From positions 310,001 to 374,000 of the forward strand of contig NZ_CP124614.1 in the NCBI RefSeq assembly GCF_029958905.1: DNA of 64,000 bases. The letters run 5' to 3'. The position numbers were made by a program, and so were the translations under genes. How positions within the stretch are numbered: position 1 is the stretch's first letter; each line of letters starts with the position of its first letter. Under the pieces are notes generated by a model that saw nothing but the letters and a program-made list of their open reading frames with translations, was not told where the DNA came from and did no database searches. This DNA is from Vibrio sp. YMD68. Lineage in GTDB: Bacteria > Pseudomonadota > Gammaproteobacteria > Enterobacterales > Vibrionaceae. Positions 51,291-60,002 of this stretch are shown piece after piece.

Positions 51291-53660
51291 TTAGTTATTT
51301 AAGAAGAACGGTCGTCCATAGCCAAGAGCATTGCCTGAACTGGCGGCTCCTGCTGCACTTGAATCGGAGCCAATCGTGGTGCCAAACCCGATGATACCAA
51401 AGTTGATACCCAGATTTTTTTCATAAACAGGGGTGGCACTCGGATCATTAACAAAATCACCGTTCCAGCTAATGATTTGGTTGCTGTAAGTAAAGCCTAT
51501 GTACCAGCAGTCATCTCGATAACTGAGTGTCGCAAGCCACTCTAGGTTTTCTTCCGTGGTGAGGTCATAAAAATATTGTGCACTGGCGTTCCATTTGCTG
51601 CTTATTTGATAGCCACCAAGCAAGCCCGCTTGAGAAATGCCCTCTTTAGTGATGGAATCGATATTGAAATCGAAATCGACAGTCTCTTCTATGTATTCTT
51701 TGGTGACATAACGATAGTTGGTTTGAATGTACCCCCCGGCAAAGCGGTACTCCAGTGTACTGTTACCCAGCTGCACGGTACTTGAATCAATATCGTATTG
51801 AATACCACCGTGATAAAAGAGGTAATCATCGTAGTTAAAGTCCATTTCAACCGCCCAAGCTGAATAATTGGTTGATTGAGAGCTATTCGTTGAATTACTT
51901 AACGAAGAATTTTTGGTGTCTTTATCAAGGTAAAAAATCTGACCAAATGAGATATTCAAACGTTCTTTATAGGCATCATCAAAGAATCGAGAGGAAGCAC
52001 CATAACTAAATTGATTCGCTGCGGCTATTTTATCCACACCACTGTATTTTCTACTACGAAACAGTCCGTAGTAATCGGTTTGCAGCAACGTGGTATCGTA
52101 GTTGCCGATAGCATTTTGATCTTTTTCTGGCACATAGAGATATTGAACTTGAGGTTCTAATGTCTGTGTATAGCTGTCTAAGACAATAGTATCACGCTCT
52201 AGAACAACCCCCGCATGGGTACGAAATTCTGGTATTAAACGAGAAACACTCTCTTCTAAGTCGGAATTAAGCACATCTGTCAGATCCTGTTGATAGTAGG
52301 TTCCGAGTAATCTTGCTTCTGTGGTCCAGGTACCCCAGGTATTGGCAAGCGGGACAGTCAAACCAGGTTCAATATGAACACGCATTGCTGATGGTTGATT
52401 ATCAGCGTCGGTTTCAAATCGTGAAATATGGCTGATTAAATCAAAATCTAAATGCGTCATTAGCTCTGGTGCGTAGTAATTAAACTCGACCTGAGGCATT
52501 AACCGATAAGGCAAATTTCCGCTGCTGGTGAGAACCTGGAAATCACGGACTAAAACTGACGTATCCCAAGCTTCACTTCGGTAAGTGGCTTGACCTTCTT
52601 GTAGGAGCTGGCCGTCTTCTCGGTTACCTATGTCTGACGAAACGTGGCTAAAGTAGGCAATATCACTGACTTTAGAGAAGTCGATATCAAATTTCCACGC
52701 TTGTTGAAAGATTCCGCTGTGTTGGTATTGGAAGCCCCAGCGATCGCCGTAGTCGGTGTACTTTTTATCATCTGGTAAGTACTCAGATTTAAAGGTGCCG
52801 TAACCTAAATCTGACAAGTAACGAAACTCACTATTGAGTTGTGTGCCTCGCTCTTGCATATATTTGATCGTGGTTTCGAGATCATAATTGGGGGCTAAAT
52901 TCCAATAAATTGGCACATCCATCTCAAAACCATCACTGGATCCATACCCTACGGTTGGGTACAAAAAGCCGGTCTTACGGGTGTCACCAATCGGTACAGT
53001 TAAGAATGGTAAATAGAACACGGGAACGTTTTGAATCTCAAAGCGAGGATTATAGAAGGTGGCCTCTTCTTCGTTTTGATCGATATCGATACTTGATGCA
53101 CGCATTCGCCACGATTTATCCCCTTCAGGGCAAGAGGTAATACTGCCATCTTCTATTTCATAGACGGCTTTACCGGTTTTGGCGATAAAGACCGCCTCTC
53201 CACGACCAGGTTCGCATAAAAACTGATACTGAGTATTCTCTGCGGTGAGCTCATCAGTCGTGAGATCATTGGTGGCAGTATCCGAAATCGTCTTAATTTC
53301 CCCATCACTAAAATGAACATTCCCGTTTGCCACGACAATATTATCTTTTTGATGCAAAGTGACTTCATCTGCGGTCAGGCGCTTTTTACCCTGAGTCACA
53401 ACAACGTCGCCTTTGTATACCGATTTGTTGTTATTTAATGCTTCAAGAGCATTGGCTTCGACATCAATCGGCAGCTCATTTGGATTTTCTGCATCAGGTA
53501 GATTGACCAAGCATTGGTCAATAGGGTCTAATATTTGGCATTGTCCGAAAGCAGGCATTTCGAGCGCATCTTCATCTAATACCGTCTCAGCACTAGTCTG
53601 AGGAACGAGAAAGGCGGTACTGATGGAAGCGGCAATTAAAGTGCGAGGAAAAAATGGCAT
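51291..53660 (-). CDS. lptD: LPS-assembly outer membrane protein LptD
   Basis: 789 residues. Signal peptide 1-24, an N-terminal OstA jellyroll domain (about 60-200) and a large C-terminal beta-barrel rich in aromatic and alternating hydrophobic residues. It inserts LPS into the outer leaflet with LptE. Five cysteines are present in the whole mature chain: four in the N-terminal part (Cys41, Cys50, then LCEPG and TSCPEG) and one in the barrel (DDCWYIG). E. coli has two adjacent cysteines at the latter place. First gene of the block; divergent from djlA. Confidence 0.95.
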   Translation of the reverse strand: MPFFPRTLIAASISTAFLVPQTSAETVLDEDALEMPAFGQCQILDPIDQCLVNLPDAENPNELPIDVEANALEALNNNKSVYKGDVVVTQGKKRLTADEVTLHQKDNIVVANGNVHFSDGEIKTISDTATNDLTTDELTAENTQYQFLCEPGRGEAVFIAKTGKAVYEIEDGSITSCPEGDKSWRMRASSIDIDQNEEEATFYNPRFEIQNVPVFYLPFLTVPIGDTRKTGFLYPTVGYGSSDGFEMDVPIYWNLAPNYDLETTIKYMQERGTQLNSEFRYLSDLGYGTFKSEYLPDDKKYTDYGDRWGFQYQHSGIFQQAWKFDIDFSKVSDIAYFSHVSSDIGNREDGQLLQEGQATYRSEAWDTSVLVRDFQVLTSSGNLPYRLMPQVEFNYYAPELMTHLDFDLISHISRFETDADNQPSAMRVHIEPGLTVPLANTWGTWTTEARLLGTYYQQDLTDVLNSDLEESVSRLIPEFRTHAGVVLERDTIVLDSYTQTLEPQVQYLYVPEKDQNAIGNYDTTLLQTDYYGLFRSRKYSGVDKIAAANQFSYGASSRFFDDAYKERLNISFGQIFYLDKDTKNSSLSNSTNSSQSTNYSAWAVEMDFNYDDYLFYHGGIQYDIDSSTVQLGNSTLEYRFAGGYIQTNYRYVTKEYIEETVDFDFNIDSITKEGISQAGLLGGYQISSKWNASAQYFYDLTTEENLEWLATLSYRDDCWYIGFTYSNQIISWNGDFVNDPSATPVYEKNLGINFGIIGFGTTIGSDSSAAGAASSGNALGYGRPFFLNN

Positions 53661-53805
53661 CGAGTTTTACTGTCCTGTTGAACTTGATTTATCCGGTGAT
53701 TGGAACCCGAATTTTAGAATACGGCTCCTATCATAAAGGAATTTAATGCTTACGGCACTATCAGACCACTTTGTGGCAAAAAAATTCAGAGATTGAGAGC
53801 ACATA

Positions 53806-54654
53806 ATGCATATTTTTGGCAAAATTCTGGGCGCTTTTTTTGGCTTCCTATTTGGCGGGGCGTTCGGATTGTTTTTTGGACTGTTCATCGGCCATCAATT
53901 TGATAAGGCGCGCCGTCTAAATCAAGCGGGTTTTAGAGGTGGCGCATTTGGTTCAGGGCCAAGCCAAACTGAGCGACAAGGTGAATTCTTTAAGGCGGCT
54001 TTCGCGGTAATGGGGCATGTTGCGAAAGCAAAAGGTCAAGTGACAGCGCAAGAGATTCAACTTGCAACGACCATGATGGAGCGCATGAACCTGCATGGTG
54101 ATCAGAGACGCTCAGCTCAAGACGCCTTTAGGGACGGAAAAGAAGCCGGCTTTCCATTAGACAGTGTGTTAGAGCGAGTGAAAATATCCGCTGCAGGTCG
54201 TTTTGATTTATTGCAGTTCTTCCTGGAGCTTCAAATCTCCGCTGCGTTTGCTGATGGTGATCTCCACCCGAGCGAGCGAAATGTATTACACAAGATAGCA
54301 AAAGGTTTAGGGTTCTCTTCGGCACAATTAGAGCAGCGCCTCCGAATGCAAGAAGCCGCTTTTCGTTTTCAACGTGGTGGTGGATCGCATCAAGGCGGTC
54401 ATCAACAGTCAGGTGGCTGGCAGCAAGCAAATCAAGTGGATCAGATGGCGGCGGCCTATGATGTGCTTGGTATTAGTGACAGCTCCGAGTCGAAAGAGAT
54501 AAAACGCGCTTATCGAAAGCTGATGAATGAACATCACCCTGATAAATTGATGGCAAAAGGTCTTCCACCAGAAATGATGAATGTCGCGAAAGAGAAATCA
54601 CAGGAAATTCAAAACGCTTATGACCTGATAAAAAAGGTAAAAGGGTTTAAGTAA
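53806..54654 (+). CDS. djlA: Membrane-anchored co-chaperone DjlA
   Basis: 282 residues. Glycine- and phenylalanine-rich membrane anchor (about 5-31), TerB-like helical domain (about 55-165), Gly/Gln/His linker, and a C-terminal J domain with HPD in NEHHPDKL (about 245-250). It stimulates DnaK at the inner membrane. Next to lptD as in E. coli. Confidence 0.94.
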   Translation: MHIFGKILGAFFGFLFGGAFGLFFGLFIGHQFDKARRLNQAGFRGGAFGSGPSQTERQGEFFKAAFAVMGHVAKAKGQVTAQEIQLATTMMERMNLHGDQRRSAQDAFRDGKEAGFPLDSVLERVKISAAGRFDLLQFFLELQISAAFADGDLHPSERNVLHKIAKGLGFSSAQLEQRLRMQEAAFRFQRGGGSHQGGHQQSGGWQQANQVDQMAAAYDVLGISDSSESKEIKRAYRKLMNEHHPDKLMAKGLPPEMMNVAKEKSQEIQNAYDLIKKVKGFK

Positions 54655-54679
54655 ACCGTTTCACTATCTAGATACAATG

Positions 54680-54717
54680 AAGGCGAGCATTCTATATAAA
54701 ATCGTGCTCGCCTTTGT
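54680..54717. terminator. Bidirectional terminator djlA / ridA
   Basis: Perfect 10-bp stem AAGGCGAGCA / TGCTCGCCTT around a 15-nt loop between convergent genes. Confidence 0.85.
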
Positions 54718-54739
54718 CATTTTATAACCATTGAACGCA

Positions 54740-55129
54740 CTATTTGCGAACAGCAATCGCTTCAATTTCAATGCCCACATCTTTTGGTAGACGAGCAACT
54801 TCAACGCATGAACGAGCCGGGTAGTGAGCGACATTATGCTCATCAAAGAACTGTCCGTACACCTCGTTGACTGCGCCAAAATCGTTAAGATCTTTAACGA
54901 AAACGGTCATTTTCACAATATCACTCACGGTAAGGCCTGAAGCCTCGACAACCGCTTTAACATTTTCAAGAGACTGACGAGCCTGCTCTGTAATTTCAGT
55001 AGAGACTTCACCTGTTACTGGGTTAACTGGGATTTGGCCTGAAGTTAACACCATATTACCTAGATCTACACCTTGAATATATGGGCCAATGGCTGCAGGA
55101 GCAGAGTCAGTATGAAGAACTTTTGTCAT
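54740..55129 (-). CDS. ridA: RidA family reactive-intermediate deaminase
   Basis: 129 residues from MTKVLHTDSAPAAIGPY; 12 earlier codons are open but not family-like. Conserved YIQG, LTSGQIP and the Arg in ARSCVEVARLP. It hydrolyses 2-aminoacrylate-type enamines. Lies downstream of pyrBI behind a strong terminator. Confidence 0.93.
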   Translation of the reverse strand: MTKVLHTDSAPAAIGPYIQGVDLGNMVLTSGQIPVNPVTGEVSTEITEQARQSLENVKAVVEASGLTVSDIVKMTVFVKDLNDFGAVNEVYGQFFDEHNVAHYPARSCVEVARLPKDVGIEIEAIAVRK

Positions 55130-55194
55130 GTTATTTATTCCGTCAGTAGAGGGGAAGATGAGCACTCAGTGTGCCGTGAATTTGATATGACGTA

Positions 55195-55247
55195 AAGAAA
55201 AAATCCCTTATCAATCGTCCACGAGAAGTGGTTCATGACAAGGGATT
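55195..55247 (-). terminator. Terminator after pyrBI
   Basis: Outer stem AATCCCTT / AAGGGATT, inner CCAC / GTGG hairpin, and a T-rich tail on the minus strand. Confidence 0.88.
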
Positions 55248-55318
55248 AATACGACCTATTGCGAATAGAAATGAACGTGATGCCTTGGCGTTATTCGCTT
55301 TAAGCTAGTCGTTTTTAT

Positions 55319-55780
55319 TTATCTTTCCGTTACCACTTCTCTGGAGAACACTTTTTCGCAGTATTTGCATTTAAGGCGGATATCTGCGTTTTTCTCAATA
55401 ACACTAAAGCTGCTTTCAACGGGCTCATTGTGGGTAATGCAATTGCTGTTTGGGCAATTAAAGACATCGTTGACCTGCTTAGGTAGCTCTAGCACCAATT
55501 TTTTAGCAACTTGATATTCTTCAATTTGATTGACGGTAGCGTGTGGTGCGTAAAGTGCTAACTTGCTTGCTTGATCTTCGTCGATAAAGACATTTTCAAT
55601 CTTGAGCAAGTCTTTAGCACCTAGCGCTGATGAGGGAAGATTAAGACCAATCGTGACACGTTGATTGGAGTTATGCATATCGAACAGTCGCAATACTTTA
55701 ATGCCAATCTGTGCCGGGATATGGTCAATAACAGTGCCGTTTTTAATTGCTTCAACCTGCAATTGAGTTTCTTTAGACAT
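55319..55780 (-). CDS. pyrI: Aspartate carbamoyltransferase regulatory chain PyrI
   Basis: 153 residues. N-terminal nucleotide-binding domain and a C-terminal zinc domain with all four cysteines (CPNSNC and CKYC). It gives the enzyme CTP/ATP regulation. Starts 11 nt after pyrB. Confidence 0.97.
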   Translation of the reverse strand: MSKETQLQVEAIKNGTVIDHIPAQIGIKVLRLFDMHNSNQRVTIGLNLPSSALGAKDLLKIENVFIDEDQASKLALYAPHATVNQIEEYQVAKKLVLELPKQVNDVFNCPNSNCITHNEPVESSFSVIEKNADIRLKCKYCEKVFSREVVTER

Positions 55781-55791
55781 AATAATTTCCT

Positions 55792-56724
55792 CTATGACAG
55801 GTTTTCGTTAAGAACAAGTGCCAGCAAAGCTTCGCGCGCATAAACACCATTTTCAGCTTGCTCAAAATAATAAGCGTGAGGCGTTTTATCAACATCGGTC
55901 GTGATCTCATCCACGCGTGGCAGTGGGTGCAGTACTTTTAAGTTCTCACGTGCCCCCTCAAGCATGCTTGCGGTTAGAATGTACGCAGATTTAATGTGTG
56001 CGTATTCTGATTCATCAAAACGCTCTTTTTGTACACGTGTCATATACAAAACATCCAGCTCAGGGATGACGGTTTCCATATCGGTATGAAGGCTGTACTG
56101 AATGTTCGCTTCGTCCAACTCTTCACAGATATAATCCGGCATTGCCAGTGCGTCTGGTGCGACGAAGAAAAAGCGGACGTTGGAGAATTTGGCTAACGCT
56201 TGTGTTAACGAATGAACCGTGCGGCCATATTTTAAATCACCGACAAAAGCAACATTGAGGTCATCTAATCGACCTTGTGTTTCTGAAATACTAAATAAAT
56301 CCAGTAAGGTTTGAGTCGGGTGCTGGTTTGCACCATCTCCCGCATTAATCACGGGCGTGCCATTGGAAAACTCAGAAGCAAGGCGAGCTGCGCCTTCTTG
56401 TGGGTGACGCATGACAAAAGCATCAACATAAGAAGAAATAACCTGAACGGAATCGGCCAGTGTTTCCCCTTTTTTTGCCAAAGAAGTATTCCCACCGCTG
56501 TCAAAACCAATCACATCACCACCGATGCGTTGAATGGCGGTTTCAAAGGAAAGTCGGGTTCGTGTCGAAGGTTCAAAAAAACAGCTAGCGATGACTTTGT
56601 TTTTAATCAGTTCAGGTTGAGGATGAGATTTCAACTGACCGGCTGTATTAACTATGAGTTCCAGCTCTTCACGAGAAAGCTCTGGAATCGAGATAATATG
56701 CTTTTGATAAAGCGAGTTTGCCAT
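55792..56724 (-). CDS. pyrB: Aspartate carbamoyltransferase catalytic chain PyrB
   Basis: 310 residues from MANSLYQ, with GGGAAGAAG upstream; 22 open codons further upstream run into the attenuator and are not translated from there in my reading. Carbamoyl phosphate motif STRTRLSFE and HPLPR near the C-terminus. It makes carbamoyl aspartate, the first pyrimidine-specific intermediate. Preceded by leader peptide and attenuator. Confidence 0.97.
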   Translation of the reverse strand: MANSLYQKHIISIPELSREELELIVNTAGQLKSHPQPELIKNKVIASCFFEPSTRTRLSFETAIQRIGGDVIGFDSGGNTSLAKKGETLADSVQVISSYVDAFVMRHPQEGAARLASEFSNGTPVINAGDGANQHPTQTLLDLFSISETQGRLDDLNVAFVGDLKYGRTVHSLTQALAKFSNVRFFFVAPDALAMPDYICEELDEANIQYSLHTDMETVIPELDVLYMTRVQKERFDESEYAHIKSAYILTASMLEGARENLKVLHPLPRVDEITTDVDKTPHAYYFEQAENGVYAREALLALVLNENLS

Positions 56725-56759
56725 GTTCTTCTTCCCTATTTTGAGTGTTCTTAGACCAC

Positions 56760-56786
56760 AAAAAAGCCCCCCATAAATGGGAGGCT
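56760..56786 (-). terminator. Attenuator of the pyrBI operon
   Basis: AAGCCTCCCAT / ATGGGGGGCTT stem with one G-T pair and a 2-nt loop, followed by six T on the minus strand, ending 36 nt before the pyrB start. It begins right behind the stop codon of the leader peptide. Confidence 0.93.
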
Positions 56787-56915
56787 TCAAAAAATTGAGA
56801 GAATTACAAAAAGAATGACAGAACCGCTAAGCTTGGAAAGCAGTCGCAGTTTGCAAATTGTAATATCGTTGAATCTGTAATATCGCTGAATCGTGCACGA
56901 TACTGACGCCATCAT
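56787..56915 (-). CDS. pyrL: pyrBI operon leader peptide
   Basis: 42 codons, too short for standard gene callers. Starts ATG-ATG-GCG with AGAGGA upstream at good spacing, and stops TGA directly before the attenuator stem. The product begins [15 protein letters not shown] and ends [10 protein letters not shown]. The last 15 codons are U-rich in mRNA (runs such as CTTTTT and ATTTTTT), as needed for UTP-sensitive polymerase pausing. In E. coli, when UTP is low the polymerase pauses, the ribosome catches up and blocks the hairpin. The peptide sequence is not similar to E. coli PyrL (44 codons), but position, length and layout are. Confidence 0.82.
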   Translation of the reverse strand: MMASVSCTIQRYYRFNDITICKLRLLSKLSGSVILFVILSIF

Positions 56916-56998
56916 TTGGTAATCCTCTGACAAATTGCCGAGCATTATACGCCTTCATTCAATCTGCGCAAGCGATTACGTCAAGCTTTAATGACACT

Positions 56999-58003
56999 CT
57001 ATTGGCCCAATGTAGCAACCATGATCGCCTTAATAGTATGCATGCGGTTTTCGGCTTCATCGAACACAATAGAGTGTTCAGATTCAAAGACTTCCTCGGT
57101 CACTTCTAACCCCTTCATGCCATATTTTTCCGAGACTTGTTTACCAATAACCGTCTCATCGTTATGAAAAGCGGGTAGGCAATGCATAAACTTCACATCT
57201 GAATTCTGCGTAAGAGCAAGTGTTTGAGCATTCACTTGATATGGGGTCATCTTAGCGACACGCTCATCCCATGCCTCGGCAGCTTCGCCCATTGAGACCC
57301 AGACATCGGTATAAAGGAAATCACACCCTTTAACGCCTTCCTCCACATTTTCCGTTAATGTGATTTTTGCGCCGGTTTGATGCGCGATTTCTTGGCAAGT
57401 CGCGACGAGCTTTTCTTCAGGCCAGTATTCTTTAGGTGCCACCAATCGAATGTCCATGCCCATTTTAGCGGCACCCACCATCAAGGAGTTGCCCATGTTG
57501 TTTCGCGCATCCCCAAGGTAGGCAAAACTCATTTGATGCAATTGCTTTCCTTTGCCATGTTCCAGCATGGTGAGGAAATCCGCCAAGATTTGAGTGGGGT
57601 GGAATTCATTGGTTAAGCCATTCCAAACGGGCACTCCCGCATGCGCTCCTAATTCTTCAACGATCTCTTGACCAAAACCACGGTACTCAATGCCGTCGTA
57701 CATGCGACCCAGTACCCGTGCGGTATCTTTCATTGACTCTTTTTGGCCAATTTGTGAACCCGAAGGGCCAAGATAAGAAACTTGTGCGCCTTGATCAAAG
57801 GCCGCGACTTCAAAGGCGCAACGTGTTCGAGTCGAGGCTTTTTCAAAGATCAAAGCAATGTTTTTTCCGACCAATTTTTTTTGCTCGGTTCCTGCGTATT
57901 TTGCTCTTTTTAAATCAGCCGAAAGATCGATCAAAAACTGGATCTCTTTAGGGGTAAAGTCGAGAAGTTTAAGAAAGTTACGATTACGCAGGTTAAAAGC
58001 CAT
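56999..58003 (-). CDS. argF: Ornithine carbamoyltransferase
   Basis: 334 residues. STRTRCAFE carbamoyl phosphate loop, HPTQILADF and HCLPAFH with the catalytic Cys. It makes citrulline from ornithine. Neighbour of pyrB, its evolutionary relative; both use carbamoyl phosphate. Tandem ARG boxes lie 40-80 bp upstream. Confidence 0.97.
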   Translation of the reverse strand: MAFNLRNRNFLKLLDFTPKEIQFLIDLSADLKRAKYAGTEQKKLVGKNIALIFEKASTRTRCAFEVAAFDQGAQVSYLGPSGSQIGQKESMKDTARVLGRMYDGIEYRGFGQEIVEELGAHAGVPVWNGLTNEFHPTQILADFLTMLEHGKGKQLHQMSFAYLGDARNNMGNSLMVGAAKMGMDIRLVAPKEYWPEEKLVATCQEIAHQTGAKITLTENVEEGVKGCDFLYTDVWVSMGEAAEAWDERVAKMTPYQVNAQTLALTQNSDVKFMHCLPAFHNDETVIGKQVSEKYGMKGLEVTEEVFESEHSIVFDEAENRMHTIKAIMVATLGQ

Positions 58004-58043
58004 AAAATGAGTCCTTGAAAGATGCTTTATCTAGGGGATTAGT

Positions 58044-58082
58044 AAAACATATAAATGCACCTTTTGTGAATAATTATTTTAA
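58044..58082. promoter_or_regulatory. Candidate tandem ARG boxes at argF
   Basis: Core TGAATAATTATTTT at 58067-58080 (12 of 14 to consensus) in one 18-bp box, and a weaker box at 58044-58061, separated by exactly 3 bp as in most arg operators. Confidence 0.65.
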
Positions 58083-58084
58083 AA

Positions 58085-58115
58085 TAAAAAAGAGGCACGG
58101 TGAGTGCCTCGCTTT
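58085..58115 (-). terminator. Terminator after the phoH-like gene
   Basis: GAGGCAC / GTGCCTC, 5-nt loop; T-rich on the minus strand. It sits directly next to the argF ARG boxes. Confidence 0.9.
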
Positions 58116-58145
58116 GTAGAGGGGGGGCAATAGGGAGGTTATAAA

Positions 58146-59522
58146 CTATAGGTTTTCTTCAGCGAATTCCGCGAGTCGACTACGAACGACCCCGTTTAAG
58201 TGTATGTTGGCGCTGCCTTCAAAATTCTTGAATCGCTCGACCATATAGGTAAGCCCTGATGTTACGGGCGTAAGATAGTGGGAATCAATCTGAGCAAGAT
58301 TACCTGAGCAGACGATTTTGGTGCCTTCCCCACAGCGGGTGATGATGGTTTTGATTTGAGATGCGGTTAAGTTTTGGCATTCATCGAGTAAGACAAAAGC
58401 ATTTTGAATGGATCGACCACGCATGAAGTTAATGGATTTAAATTGAATATTGGCCTTATCACAGATGTATTTCATCGACCCTTCGGTGCAGTGGTCATGT
58501 TTATGCAGCGCCTCTAGCGTGTCGGTGATAGCAGCAAGCCAAGGCATCATTTTCTCTTCTTCACTGCCGGGCAAGAAGCCAATAGATTCACCGATATCAG
58601 GAGTGTTTCGAGTCACAATGATTTTATCGAACATCTTCTTCTCAATGGTTTGTTCCAGAGCGGCAGCCATCGCCAACAATGTCTTACCACTCCCTGCTGC
58701 CCCCGTTAAGATGACCAGATCAATATCAGGGTCGAGTAGGGCATCCATCGCCATGCCTTGATAGATGTTTTTCGGCGTGATGTCCCATGCACGTTTATGC
58801 ATCATTCGTTCGCGGCTGAGATCTTGTAGCGTGATGCTGTCATCGGATATTTCGGCCACTCTAGCTGCAAAGTCACTCTCTTCGTCGATGATGTATTGAT
58901 TGATGAATGTGGGTTCAAAGGGTTCACGATCGAGAGTGTGGAAGGTTTTTCCTCCAAGAGATTGACTGTCGACTTGTTCCACGCTTTCCCAGAATGCGCC
59001 TTTACGTTGTTGAAAGCCTTTGGTTAGGTATTGAACATCGTCAATGAGTTGATCGGTACGATAATCTTCAACAAAACGGACACCCGCGCCTTTGGCCCTT
59101 AAACGCATATTAATGTCTTTGGTGATTAAGATGACTTCTCGGGGAGCGTGCTTGGTTTGTAAATCGAGTACCGCATTGAGAATACGGTTATCACCTGCTT
59201 TATCTGCAAAGGCTTTGACGGTTTCCTGCAATTCAAAATCAGCCACAATAGCAATAGAACCGGTTGCGGCTATCTCTTTGGAAAAGTGAATTCCTTCTGA
59301 AATCTCATCGGGCGTAGCGTCTTTGAAAATGCCTTCTAAAGCACGAATGGCCACTCGCGCGTCTCGAGCTACATCTCGCTTACTGTCTTTGATTCGGTCA
59401 AGCTCTTCAAGCACCGTCATGGGAATGAGCACGTCATGCTCTTGAAAGGAGTAGATAGCAAAAGGTTCGTGAAGCAGGATATTGGTGTCAAGAACGAATA
59501 GTTTTCGATCGGTATCAGTCAT
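58146..59522 (-). CDS. PIN-PhoH domain ATPase/RNase
   Basis: 458 residues from the ATG at 59522 (AAGGAG 6 nt upstream; an earlier ATG touches the ribosome site). PIN nuclease domain (about 6-145, VLDTNILLHEP and acidic residues such as TVLEELD) fused to a PhoH P-loop domain (about 230-458, Walker A TGAAGSGKT, VLLDECQNL). PhoH2-type proteins act as RNA helicase-nucleases; the role in vibrios is undefined. Divergent from rapA. Confidence 0.92.
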   Translation of the reverse strand: MTDTDRKLFVLDTNILLHEPFAIYSFQEHDVLIPMTVLEELDRIKDSKRDVARDARVAIRALEGIFKDATPDEISEGIHFSKEIAATGSIAIVADFELQETVKAFADKAGDNRILNAVLDLQTKHAPREVILITKDINMRLRAKGAGVRFVEDYRTDQLIDDVQYLTKGFQQRKGAFWESVEQVDSQSLGGKTFHTLDREPFEPTFINQYIIDEESDFAARVAEISDDSITLQDLSRERMMHKRAWDITPKNIYQGMAMDALLDPDIDLVILTGAAGSGKTLLAMAAALEQTIEKKMFDKIIVTRNTPDIGESIGFLPGSEEEKMMPWLAAITDTLEALHKHDHCTEGSMKYICDKANIQFKSINFMRGRSIQNAFVLLDECQNLTASQIKTIITRCGEGTKIVCSGNLAQIDSHYLTPVTSGLTYMVERFKNFEGSANIHLNGVVRSRLAEFAEENL

Positions 59523-59652
59523 AAGCATCTCCTTGCCGACGGGCGGCATTGCTTAGCAATCTTGCTTGCAGAAGAGGGCAGAGTGATAACGCGTTTGAAG
59601 ATGCGTCGCACCTGGCACTATAAGCCAAGCCCTACAACTGCAAATCCGTGTT

Positions 59653-59685
59653 GATCTATTTCTATACCTAGTGGATCTATTTCTA
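59653..59685. repeat. 12-bp direct repeat with 21-bp period
   Basis: GATCTATTTCTA occurs at 59653-59664 and 59674-59685; 21 bp is two helical turns, so both copies face the same side of the DNA. Confidence 0.75.
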
Positions 59686-59837
59686 GACATAAAAAGCATG
59701 ATTTGTGCCATAAATGACCATTTTGATACAAATTCATGCTTATTCATTAACGATTATAGCAACACTCAAAGACACAAATGACATGCTTTTCTTACAGTTT
59801 GATGGCGGGCTAATTTCTATTAAAAAATCCGTTGATA

Positions 59838-59859
59838 CCTCGTGACCTATATCACAGCT
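59838..59859. promoter_or_regulatory. Candidate CRP binding site
   Basis: CGTGA-N6-TCACA, nine of ten matches to the TGTGA-N6-TCACA consensus, 144-165 bp upstream of rapA. Confidence 0.65.
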
Positions 59860-60002
59860 TCAAGTAAGATTAGCGACCTTTTTTGGTGTGGATTTTTTCA
59901 TGATTATTCTTTTTGGGTCATCCTTTTTATGCCCGTACTGATGAAATACAAACTAAGATAACAAAGAATATTTTCAATTTTGAATAATGAGGTAGTCGAT
60001 TC

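Larger units (their letters stand above)
59523..60002. promoter_or_regulatory. Divergent regulatory region phoH-like / rapA
   Basis: 480 bp, AT-rich, no gene seen. It holds a 12-bp direct repeat (GATCTATTTCTA at 59653 and 59674) and a CRP-like palindrome at 59838-59859. Confidence 0.6.

Noticed and set aside
56725..56790. N-terminal extension of PyrB by 22 codons
   Set aside because: It would be translated out of the attenuator stem; the family N-terminus begins at MANSLYQ with a good ribosome site.
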